NCBI GenBank assembly: GCA_903897145.1
Contig: CAIUAN010000016.1
Coordinates: 1-64,000 of the forward strand
Length of the DNA: 64,000 nt
Direction of reading: 5' to 3'
DNA from: an uncultured Bacteroidia bacterium
GTDB taxonomy: Bacteria; Bacteroidota; Bacteroidia; Bacteroidales; Prolixibacteraceae
Part shown: positions 49,911 through 57,998 of the stretch, one piece after another
Position numbering within the stretch: position 1 is the stretch's first letter
Layout of the letters: every line of letters begins with the position of its first letter
The notes under the pieces: generated by a model
Databases searched by the model: none
The model's input: the letters and a program-made list of their open reading frames with translations, nothing else
Told to the model about the DNA's origin: nothing
Translations under genes and position numbers: made by a program

Positions 49911-50216
49911 TCATAAAAGAGTCAATCGTATTTTTCGGCCTAGTCCGGTTTCGAATATTTTATATAATGTTGAAACTTGAATATCGGCTTTCCCGTTTTC
50001 TAGCCTGGATATATAGCTTTTCTTCGTACCGATTCTGTCTGCCAACTGCTCTTGAGTAATATGAGCTTCTTTTCTAGCCTCTTTCAACATTTCGGAAATG
50101 ACAAAGTAATTTGCCTTAACTTCATATTCGTCTCTTGTCGAGGAACCTATTTTGCCATATTTAATGTCCAATAATTCATCAAATGTTTTTGCGTTTTTAA
50201 TTGCTTCTTCTTTCAT
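49911..50216 (-). CDS. HigA-type antitoxin, XRE-family DNA-binding protein
   Basis: The 101-residue protein has a C-terminal helix-turn-helix of the XRE type (TQEQLADRIGTKKSYISRLENG, split as about 57-78) and an N-terminal helical part (about 1-45) that would cover the toxin. The ATG overlaps the stop of the toxin gene by four bases (ATGA). Toxin-first order is typical of HigBA systems. The antitoxin probably represses its own operon and blocks the toxin. Confidence 0.85.
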   Translation of the reverse strand: MKEEAIKNAKTFDELLDIKYGKIGSSTRDEYEVKANYFVISEMLKEARKEAHITQEQLADRIGTKKSYISRLENGKADIQVSTLYKIFETGLGRKIRLTLL

Positions 50217-50599
50217 TTTTTTGAGTTTTTTAATTCAAAATACTCACGCTTTAACCTGAGCGCCTTCTCAATTTCTTTCAGCGGAGTTTTCTGCGTTTTT
50301 TTCTGAAATCCGTTGAATAAAACAACGAGATTTCCGTTGTCAAAGCAGCAAAAAATCCTGTAGATATTAGAACTATATTCAACTCTTACTTCATAAAGTC
50401 CATCAGCGCCAGCAATTGGACTGAGAAATTTCTTTGAGACTCTCTCAACCTGTCTGATAATGCGGAGTATATATTCTATTTTCTCCTGAACTTTTGTCGT
50501 TTGTTCGAGATAAAAGTCAGCAAAGTGACTGCCATGAAATATGATTTTTCTTTCTGTAAAGTTAACTATTAAGTCAACATTTACAAGATTTTTTTTCAT
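50213..50599 (-). CDS. HigB/RelE-type toxin
   Basis: The 128-residue protein is of the phage Gp49/HigB-like RelE superfamily. It has a helical start, then SPIAGADGLYEVRVEYSSN (about 62-80), with basic strands YRIFCCF and LVVLFNGFQKKTQKTP, and a C-terminal helix. Family members cut mRNA on the ribosome. It comes 9 bases after a truncated toxin gene and directly before the HigA antitoxin. Confidence 0.83.
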   Translation of the reverse strand: MKKNLVNVDLIVNFTERKIIFHGSHFADFYLEQTTKVQEKIEYILRIIRQVERVSKKFLSPIAGADGLYEVRVEYSSNIYRIFCCFDNGNLVVLFNGFQKKTQKTPLKEIEKALRLKREYFELKNSKK

Positions 50600-50608
50600 G
50601 TTCTTAAA

Positions 50609-50809
50609 TTATAGAATGCAGCTCTTGATTTTGTTGGTAACTGCCAGTCGAATCTTGTAGGTTTGATGTCCTAATGGTTTCCCTAGTTTGGGATTCTCTA
50701 TTAATTTATGCTTAAGTAAATTTAATACATCACTTAAAGATAAATATTTTTTGAGTAAGGGTTTTGATTGCTTTTTAAAACTTTGAGTAATCTTAACTTC
50801 TACTTTCAT
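50609..50809 (-). pseudogene. Truncated RelE/ParE-like toxin
   Basis: 66 residues match the first two-thirds of a RelE-type toxin: SFKKQSKPLLKKYLSL, then LGKPLGHQTYKIRLAV. After KIRLAV the expected strands with basic catalytic residues are missing and the frame ends NKIKSCIL. About 30 residues seem deleted. The start overlaps the end of a broken antitoxin frame by 17 bases, as in intact antitoxin-toxin pairs. It is probably inactive. Confidence 0.7.
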
Positions 50810-51007
50810 TTACAAAGGCTGAGAGAGATTGTAAATTAGTCCCATTGTTTTTTGTGATTTTTAATTCGATCAACCCATCCTGAATAGATCGCAACACCTC
50901 TAGCTTTTTCTGATTTTTTTATAATCGGCTTTTTCTTTTCCTTCAGAAGTGTTAGTATCCTTTATGATTTCGTGGATTTCAGCCTTGGTTGATGCGTATT
51001 TTTTCAT
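50793..51007 (-). pseudogene. Frameshifted antitoxin remnant
   Basis: The minus strand starts at ATG 51007 and reads 35 codons to TAG at 50900. In the frame one base back, an open stretch continues to TAA 50793 with a typical antitoxin tail: LEVLRSIQDGLIELK then SLSAFVNES. The two join at a run of seven A (minus strand; 50914-50920). A single-base change there would restore a 71-residue protein overlapping the truncated toxin start. A shift the other way gives a different tail (RGVAIYSGWVDRIK to 50836), so the parent frame is not certain. Confidence 0.5.
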
Positions 51008-51092
51008 TTTGCAGACTTTTCACTAATTTAATCATTTTGAGATCCAATTGCAAACTAATTTCTGAATATTTAAAAAGGCATTAGGTCTTCTT

Positions 51093-52877
51093 TTACATCC
51101 TTTCCGGTACGTTGATTCCTAATAAAGAGAACCCATTTTTTATCGTCTTGCCAATGGTTTGCGCCAACAGCAGTCTGAACTTTCGTACCTCTTCGTCGGG
51201 CTCATTCATAATCGTAACATCGTGATAGAACTGGTTAAACTCCTTCACTAGTTCATAAACATAATTAGCCACTAGGGCTGGACTATGTTTCTCGCCTGCT
51301 TCTTGAACCGCTTCTGGAAACTCGGTAAGGGCTTTAATTAAACTAGCCTCTTTCTCACTTAGTTCAACTGCTGGGACTTCAGTTGGAATGGTTATTCCAG
51401 CATCGGCAGCTTTTCGTAATACACTCTGAATTCGCGCATACGTGTATTGAATAAATGGTCCGGTATTACCATTGAAATCAATAGACTCTTCTGGATTAAA
51501 GAGCATGGTTTTCTTCGGATCGACCTTTAAAATGAAATATTTCAAAGCTCCTAGAGCAACCATTTCATAGATATGTTGCTTCTCTTGATCGCTATAATTA
51601 TCTAGTTTGCCTAGCTCTTCTGACACTTTTCGTGCCACTTCAACCATGCCAACTACAAGATCGTCAGCATCTACAACAGTCCCTTCACGTGATTTCATCC
51701 TCCCTTGGGGTAGTTCAACCATTCCATAGGAGAAATGATAAAGGTCCTTACCCCATTTATACCCTAGCTTGTCGAGTAACAAGGATAAAACCTGGAAGTG
51801 ATAATTTTGCTCGTTTCCAACCACATAAATCATATGGTCTATTGGGAAATCGGTATAGCGGATTTTAGCTGTGCCAATATCTTGCGTCATATAAACCGAT
51901 GTGCCATCTGAGCGAAGCAGAATCTTGCGGTCTAGACCATCGCCTTCAAGGTTAGCCCAGACAGATGTATCGTCCATCTGCTCGAAGATTCCCTCTTTGA
52001 CACCACGCAAAACTTCGTCGCGACCAACGGTATAGGTATTTGATTCGTAATAGATCTTATCAAAATCGACCCCTAAAGTTTTATACGTCTCATCGAAACC
52101 AGCATAAACCCAAGTATTCATCATCGACCAAAGCTCACGTGTCGCTGGATCATTCGCCTCCCACAAACGAAGCATCTCACGCGCCTCGTTAATGATTGGG
52201 GCTTGCTCCTTAGCCAACTCTTCAGTTAGACCTGATGCTATCAGCGCTGCAATCTCTTTTTTATAGAGCTGATCGAACTTCACATAATATTCACCCACTA
52301 AATGATCACCTTTTTTGCCTGATGATTGAGGCGTCTCTCCATTGCCAAGCTTCTTCCAGGCAAGCATCGACTTACAGATATGAATTCCGCGGTCGTTAAC
52401 GATATTTGTTTTTACGACTTTGTTTCCATTGGCTTTCATGATCTCACTAATCGAAAATCCCAAGAGGTTATTTCGAATATGACCAAGATGAAGTGGTTTA
52501 TTGGTGTTAGGCGATGAATATTCAATCATCACCACTTCGGAATCTTTTGTTACTGGCTTAAATCCGTAATTTGGATCTGAGATAGCTTTGTTTAATAGAT
52601 TGACCCAGTAGCTGTTATGGAATACAAGGTTTAAGAAACCTTTCACGATATTATACGACGCAATCACTTCAATGGTCTCGACTAGATAATTCCCTAGCTC
52701 TTCAGCAGTCTGCTCGGCACTCTTTTTCGAAATCCTTAAAAGAGGGAAGACAACAACGGTTTTATCACCGTTAAACTCCTTGCGAGTGGTCTGCACTTGA
52801 ACTTGATTTTCGTCAATGCCCTGACCATAAAGAGTTTCGATAGCTTGAATTACTTTATTCCTAATTAAGATTTCCAT
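51093..52877 (-). CDS. argS: Arginyl-tRNA synthetase
   Basis: The 594-residue class I enzyme has an N-terminal additional domain, the signature SPNTNKPLHLGHIRNN (HLGH equals HIGH) near 125-140, YMTQDIGTAK and the C-terminal anticodon-binding domain with FIQYTYARIQSVL. The KMSKS site is degenerate (GRMKSREG), which is normal for ArgS. It charges tRNA-Arg. It is monocistronic, upstream of the toxin-antitoxin patch. Confidence 0.95.
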   Translation of the reverse strand: MEILIRNKVIQAIETLYGQGIDENQVQVQTTRKEFNGDKTVVVFPLLRISKKSAEQTAEELGNYLVETIEVIASYNIVKGFLNLVFHNSYWVNLLNKAISDPNYGFKPVTKDSEVVMIEYSSPNTNKPLHLGHIRNNLLGFSISEIMKANGNKVVKTNIVNDRGIHICKSMLAWKKLGNGETPQSSGKKGDHLVGEYYVKFDQLYKKEIAALIASGLTEELAKEQAPIINEAREMLRLWEANDPATRELWSMMNTWVYAGFDETYKTLGVDFDKIYYESNTYTVGRDEVLRGVKEGIFEQMDDTSVWANLEGDGLDRKILLRSDGTSVYMTQDIGTAKIRYTDFPIDHMIYVVGNEQNYHFQVLSLLLDKLGYKWGKDLYHFSYGMVELPQGRMKSREGTVVDADDLVVGMVEVARKVSEELGKLDNYSDQEKQHIYEMVALGALKYFILKVDPKKTMLFNPEESIDFNGNTGPFIQYTYARIQSVLRKAADAGITIPTEVPAVELSEKEASLIKALTEFPEAVQEAGEKHSPALVANYVYELVKEFNQFYHDVTIMNEPDEEVRKFRLLLAQTIGKTIKNGFSLLGINVPERM

Positions 52878-52978
52878 TACTTTTGTTGTGTCGTTTTAAA
52901 GAGCACAAATATAGAAAAATAGTCCCTATTTTTCAGCTCCGTAAAGCACTCGGATAACATCAAGGAAAAATTGAGATT

Positions 52979-53296
52979 ATGGTAAAAAATCGAATAGCCG
53001 GACAAGAGGAGCAGATCAATGAGATGATTGAGCGAATTTTCGAGATCTCGGGTAAGTTTCTCCCCATTGGAGCGACCATTGGTATGATTGGCAAAGTGAT
53101 ACAGATGCGTGAAAATGGAGCTGAAGAGTTGGCTATTCGGAAACAAGTTTCGGGTGTTACCGGGATTGGTTTACAAGATCCTCGCATCGATGAAGTACTT
53201 TTTGAGATAGAGGAGAAACCAGCTCAAAATACGTATATGCCATTTAAGATTAGTCAGTTCGAGGATCTTAAGAAGAAATTAAAAAATGAAGAGTAA
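52979..53296 (+). CDS. Small protein of unknown function
   Basis: The 105-residue helical protein begins at ATG 52979, right after argS on the opposite strand. It has a glycine-rich turn (GATIGMIGKVIQM, about 32-44) and a second half with GIGLQDPRIDEVLFEIEE. There are no signal peptide or cysteines. I do not recognise it. Two antisense frames cover the same DNA but look less protein-like. It may share a transcript with the next gene, 71 bases on. Confidence 0.6.
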   Translation: MVKNRIAGQEEQINEMIERIFEISGKFLPIGATIGMIGKVIQMRENGAEELAIRKQVSGVTGIGLQDPRIDEVLFEIEEKPAQNTYMPFKISQFEDLKKKLKNEE

Positions 53297-53367
53297 GAAA
53301 TTCAACCGGTTGAGATAACCAATTAGCGATTAAAAACATTTATCTTTCGAAAAAAAATATTTTCCTT

Positions 53368-53886
53368 ATGAAGACTTCAAAATACTTAATCTGTAACGAT
53401 TTAAATGCAGCAGAAGATCAACCAGCTGAGTTTATTCTACATAACCACCATCCTCGCTTTTTGGCTAAAGTTGAAGAGTTAGATTTTGAAGAAATAGGAA
53501 CTATTCCAGAGAAACCTTTCGCCGATATCTTATATGTGAATGGTGCTGGCGCTATGGTTATTTATCGTTTAACCGTGACTGAATTCTACGAGAAAGCGGA
53601 AGAAGACGATGTGCTTGATGAGCTATTTCCTGCACGCGATTATTACACGCAATATATTCAAGACATTGAAGCTGAAGAGGGCGGTAATGAAGGTTATCCT
53701 GTAAAAGATTTTAACCCAGAATTACCAGGGTTAAAGATTTTACGTTCTTCGGTCAATTGGACGGTTATCTACAATGGCGTGATTGCTGAGTTTGCCACCG
53801 AAGAGGAGATGGATGAGTTTTTAGAGACCGAATTGGATATAGAGCCAGAGCTACTAGATAAAGGGATAATTAACGAGTTTGAGTAG
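53368..53886 (+). CDS. Acidic protein of unknown function
   Basis: The 172-residue, strongly acidic protein has an early HNHHPRFLAKVEE segment (about 25-37) and three Glu-rich stretches. One strand, LKILRSSVNWTVIYNG, suggests a small alpha/beta fold. No signal peptide, membrane span or known motif is visible. Its 3' end overlaps the end of the convergent transporter gene by 17 bases. Confidence 0.65.
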   Translation: MKTSKYLICNDLNAAEDQPAEFILHNHHPRFLAKVEELDFEEIGTIPEKPFADILYVNGAGAMVIYRLTVTEFYEKAEEDDVLDELFPARDYYTQYIQDIEAEEGGNEGYPVKDFNPELPGLKILRSSVNWTVIYNGVIAEFATEEEMDEFLETELDIEPELLDKGIINEFE

Positions 53887-54790
53887 TCTTTTCTTGACGT
53901 TTCAGGTAATAGTGGTACAAGGGGTAGCCTAGTACTGAAGTAAGGATAATACCAGTCCCTGCATAAAACCCACTGGTCATATGCTCACTCTCTCCAAAAA
54001 TTAGCCAAGCCATGATGATGCCATAGACTGGCTCGAGGTTGATGGCTAAGGCTACTACATAAGCCGACAGATGCTTCATAAGTTCTACCTGCGCGGCAAA
54101 AGCATAAGCGGTGCAGACTACGCCCAAGGCGAGTAAATAGATAAAATCTGTCCAAGATAAACTCAGCCATGGAGCTTCTCCTGGATCTGTCAGTAGGGTA
54201 TAAACAGTTATTAAGACTACTCCGCCTAACATTTCATAGAAACTGATCACTGTGGCTTTATGAGTGCCTATCATCTTCTTATTTAACACCGAAAATAGCC
54301 CAGCTAGCAAGGCTGCAGACAGTCCGACCACAATCCCCAACGCATAATTGATTTCAAATCGAAAGATCAGGTAAATACCGATTAGAATCAAAAGTCCAAT
54401 GATTACCTCTATCGGATTGATCTTTTTTCGAAAAAATAGCGGTTCGAGTATACTTGTAAAGAAGGTGCTAGTCGCCAAGCATCCTAAGGCAACAGATACA
54501 TTGGCAATCTTAACTGCACCAAAGAACGCCAACCAATGAATTGCAACAAGCATCCCGATGCCAATTAATTTGTAAAACTCCTTTTTAGAAACCTTTAAAT
54601 CTGTTTTCGTCCATTTTATTAGGATGGAAAATGCGATCAGCGCAATTGCCATTCGATACCACACCAATTGAATCGCTGGAAGAGTGATCAATTTGCCTAA
54701 AATGGCTGTGAAGCCATAGATCAAGACAATCAGATGGAGTCTAAGATGGCTGGTAAAGAGTTTGCTTTTCAAATGAATATTTTTTTTCAA
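53870..54790 (-). CDS. DMT-superfamily (EamA) transporter
   Basis: The 306-residue protein has ten membrane spans formed by two EamA repeats (about 15-140 and 150-300). The second repeat has NLEPVYGIIMAWLIFGE, a common EamA stretch. The family exports metabolites or amino acids; the substrate is not predictable. Confidence 0.88.
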   Translation of the reverse strand: MKKNIHLKSKLFTSHLRLHLIVLIYGFTAILGKLITLPAIQLVWYRMAIALIAFSILIKWTKTDLKVSKKEFYKLIGIGMLVAIHWLAFFGAVKIANVSVALGCLATSTFFTSILEPLFFRKKINPIEVIIGLLILIGIYLIFRFEINYALGIVVGLSAALLAGLFSVLNKKMIGTHKATVISFYEMLGGVVLITVYTLLTDPGEAPWLSLSWTDFIYLLALGVVCTAYAFAAQVELMKHLSAYVVALAINLEPVYGIIMAWLIFGESEHMTSGFYAGTGIILTSVLGYPLYHYYLKRQEKTTQTR

Positions 54791-54973
54791 AGATAACAGA
54801 AGCTTTAATTAAAGTAATGTTTTAGCTGTCTTGCAAGTTTTACGGTTGAAAAACAATTCGCTAAAGACTGAAATCTCTGAAGAATATTTGCTAATTTTAA
54901 ATCAACATAATAAAGGGATTTGGTCTATTTAAAATCTTGATTTATTTATAGTTAGAATTTAAATTCAATTGCC

Positions 54974-55669
54974 ATGAATAGGTTAATTATTTTGCTTGTA
55001 TTTTTTGTCGGGTTATCTACCTCGTTGCAGGCTCAGTATGAATTAAAGAATAAACCTTTTATGGATAATGTTCGGTTCACCAAGATCATGAATGGAACCT
55101 ATCTTCCGAACAATCTCAAACTTTCAGATATCCAAGGATCACCTTATCTATCTGAAAAATTTGAACTGGGTCAGATTCGGACTCCTGAAGATTCTGTTTT
55201 CACGAACCTTGGTCTAAGGTATAATGCCTACAGCGATGAATTGGAATTTCAAAAGGGACCCGATATCTACAATGTGGCCTTTAAGACAATAGTCAAAAGG
55301 GCTGAATTTGGTGGCAGCGCATTCACCTGCAAGTCGTTTGAGGTTGATGGGATAAAGCACGAAGGCTTCTTTAAAATTCTCGCTGAAGGTAAGGCAACTT
55401 TGTTAGTTAAATACAAGATTAGGTTCCTCGATAGGAAGGAGGTAGGCGCCTTTACAGACTACCAGCCTGCTCGTTTTGAAGAGCCATCTGTTCAGTATTT
55501 TATTGCTTTCAAGGGTCATGATGCAAAAATGTTTTACTCCAAAAAGCAATTGTTGGCTTTGCTGAAAGATCAGAGCGGGGCGATCACCGTTTATCTATCG
55601 AAAAATAAATTTTCTTTGACAGATGAGCAGGGGTTGGTCAAATTGATGTCTTATTATAATACTCTGTAA
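54974..55669 (+). CDS. Secreted protein of unknown function
   Basis: The 231-residue protein has a clean signal peptide (hydrophobic 4-17, cleavage after SLQA-Q). A beta-rich domain follows with a single Cys in FTCKSFEVDG. It ends in a short helix (LVKLMSYYNTL) with no lipobox and no type IX sorting domain. I do not recognise it. It is probably periplasmic. Confidence 0.65.
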   Translation: MNRLIILLVFFVGLSTSLQAQYELKNKPFMDNVRFTKIMNGTYLPNNLKLSDIQGSPYLSEKFELGQIRTPEDSVFTNLGLRYNAYSDELEFQKGPDIYNVAFKTIVKRAEFGGSAFTCKSFEVDGIKHEGFFKILAEGKATLLVKYKIRFLDRKEVGAFTDYQPARFEEPSVQYFIAFKGHDAKMFYSKKQLLALLKDQSGAITVYLSKNKFSLTDEQGLVKLMSYYNTL

Positions 55670-55835
55670 TATAGGTTTTTAATCTCTCTTTAGCTTGATT
55701 TTAAATCCGTATATTTAAGTGTGAGTCGGGTAATTTATTGCGCTGTTAAAAGATTCCATCCTCTTCAATTAAACTTCTGATTATACTTTTTGTAATATTG
55801 TATTCTTAATCTGACTGACTTTCTAAACCACAATC

Positions 55836-57959
55836 ATGATGAGAAAAATTTTAATCCCGCTGACTGTCATTTGCATGATGGCATCATGCACTACTCAAGA
55901 GAAAAAAATAAAATCCATGAATCCATTTTTAGAGGCCTACACCACGCCATTCGAAGTTCCACCGTTCGACAAGATCTTAAATGCCCATTATCTGCCTGCC
56001 TTTGAGGAGGGGATTAAACAGCATAATGCAGAGATTAAAAGCATCACCGATAATCTAGCAGCACCCGATTTCGAAAATACAATCGAAGCCTTAGATGGCA
56101 GTGGAGCATTGTTGGGTCGAGTGAACCATGTCTTCTCAAATTTAAAGGAGGCTCTCTCAAACGATTCGTTGCGTGAGATAGCCCGTAAATTGGCTCCAAT
56201 ATTGTCACAGCATTCAGATGCAGTTAACTTAAATGCAAAGCTATTTGCACGTGTTAAACAGGTTTATGAGAATAAATCAGCTTTGAAGCTTAATGGAGAA
56301 CAGTCGAAATTGCTAGATGATACCTATAAACATTTTGTTCGCGGAGGAGCTAACCTAACGGTAGAGCAAAAGAAACAACTGAAACAGGTTAATGAAGAGC
56401 TCTCCTTGCTTGATTTGAAATTTGGTGATAACATGCTTGCTGAGACCAATGCCTTTAAGATGGTTGTTGATAAAAAAGAGGATCTTGAAGGTCTTTCTGA
56501 AAATGTGATTGCTGGAGCTGTCGAAGATGCAAAAGAGGCCCATCTAGATGGCAAATGGGTGTTTACACTTCAAAAACCAAGCTGGATCCCTTTCGTTACC
56601 TATGCTAAAAACCGGAGCTTGCGCGAGAAACTTTACAAAGCAATGTATAGCCGCAGTAACAATGGCAATGAGCACGACAATAAATCGGTTATCGTTAAGT
56701 TGGTGAATCTGAGATTAAAGAAGGCGAATATCATGGGTTTTGATAGCTGGTCGGCTTATGTTCTTGACGACTGCATGGCCAAAACACCTGCGAACGTCTA
56801 TAAACTTCTGCACGAAATTTGGACTCCAGCTATCAATCGGGCGAAGGAAGAGGCGAAGGATATTCAAGCTATGATTGAGAAAGAAGGTGGAAAATTTAAG
56901 TTAGAAAGCTGGGATTGGTGGTACTATTCCGAAAAGGTGAGGAAGGAAAAATACGATCTAGATGAAGAGCAGATGCGTCCCTATTTTGAGCTGAATCACG
57001 TCCGTGATGGGGCCTTTTATGTGGCTAATAAATTATACGGACTTACTTTTTCACGCCTAATAGATATGCCTCTATATCATCCAGAATGTGAGGTTTATGA
57101 GGTGAAAGATGTCGATGGAACAGCAAAAGGTATCTTGTATATGGACTTTTTCCCACGCGCCTCTAAAAAGGGGGGAGCCTGGATGACAAACTTCAGAGAT
57201 CAGTCAGTGACTAAATCGGGCAAGGATATTCGTCCGGTAATCTCTGTGACCTGCAACTTTTCTAAGCCTACAGGCGAAAAACCAGCCTTGTTAAGCTTTG
57301 ATGAGGTGGAGACTTTGTTTCATGAGTTTGGACATAGTCTGCATGGATTGTTATCGAAATGTCATTATCAAGGGTTATCAGGAACGAATGTAGCGCGCGA
57401 TTTTGTGGAGTTACCATCACAGGTCATGGAACATTGGGCCTCTGAGCCAGAAGTGATGAAAGTTTACGCGAAGCACTATAGTACTGGAGCCGTTATTCCT
57501 CAAGAATTGGTCGACAAAGTTGTGAAGGCTGGTAAGTTTAATCAAGGGTTTGCTACCGTTGAATATTTGGCAGCTGCAATCTTAGATATGGATTATCATA
57601 CCATCACCCAAAGCGGCGATTTTGATGTGGAGAAATTCGAGATTAATTCAATGAATAAGGCAGGTCTAATGAATGAAATAATCCCTCGTTATAAATCAAC
57701 CTATTTCGCACATATCTTCTCCGGTGGAGGCGAATATTCTAGTGGTTATTATAGTTATTTATGGGCTCAGGTTCTCGACACCGATACCTTCCAAGCTTTC
57801 AAAGAAGCAGGTGATATCTTCGATCCTAAGGTGGCAACATCCTTTAAGACGAATGTTCTGGAGCGTGGTGGCACCGAAGATGCCATGACCCTTTATGTGA
57901 AATTTAGAGGCAAAGAGCCGTCGACTGATCCTTTGTTGAAAAGTAGGGGTTTGAAATAG
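55836..57959 (+). CDS. dcp: M3-family peptidyl-dipeptidase lipoprotein (Dcp-like)
   Basis: The 707-residue protein has a lipoprotein signal with MASC at about 15-18, so it is anchored in the periplasm or outer membrane. The catalytic zinc motif is HEFGH (in ETLFHEFGHSLHGLLSK), with the downstream Glu ligand in ARDFVELPSQ. It removes dipeptides or cleaves short peptides. Many Bacteroidota Dcp proteins are lipoproteins like this, unlike cytoplasmic E. coli Dcp. Confidence 0.92.
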   Translation: MMRKILIPLTVICMMASCTTQEKKIKSMNPFLEAYTTPFEVPPFDKILNAHYLPAFEEGIKQHNAEIKSITDNLAAPDFENTIEALDGSGALLGRVNHVFSNLKEALSNDSLREIARKLAPILSQHSDAVNLNAKLFARVKQVYENKSALKLNGEQSKLLDDTYKHFVRGGANLTVEQKKQLKQVNEELSLLDLKFGDNMLAETNAFKMVVDKKEDLEGLSENVIAGAVEDAKEAHLDGKWVFTLQKPSWIPFVTYAKNRSLREKLYKAMYSRSNNGNEHDNKSVIVKLVNLRLKKANIMGFDSWSAYVLDDCMAKTPANVYKLLHEIWTPAINRAKEEAKDIQAMIEKEGGKFKLESWDWWYYSEKVRKEKYDLDEEQMRPYFELNHVRDGAFYVANKLYGLTFSRLIDMPLYHPECEVYEVKDVDGTAKGILYMDFFPRASKKGGAWMTNFRDQSVTKSGKDIRPVISVTCNFSKPTGEKPALLSFDEVETLFHEFGHSLHGLLSKCHYQGLSGTNVARDFVELPSQVMEHWASEPEVMKVYAKHYSTGAVIPQELVDKVVKAGKFNQGFATVEYLAAAILDMDYHTITQSGDFDVEKFEINSMNKAGLMNEIIPRYKSTYFAHIFSGGGEYSSGYYSYLWAQVLDTDTFQAFKEAGDIFDPKVATSFKTNVLERGGTEDAMTLYVKFRGKEPSTDPLLKSRGLK

Positions 57960-57998
57960 CCGACTACAGAGGGCTTCCTAAATTTAATATTCTCCTTT

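Noticed and set aside
52877-53187. Minus-strand frames of 75 and 89 codons opposite the 105-residue unknown protein
   Set aside because: The plus-strand frame has a better helical composition, a sensible start and a following co-oriented gene.
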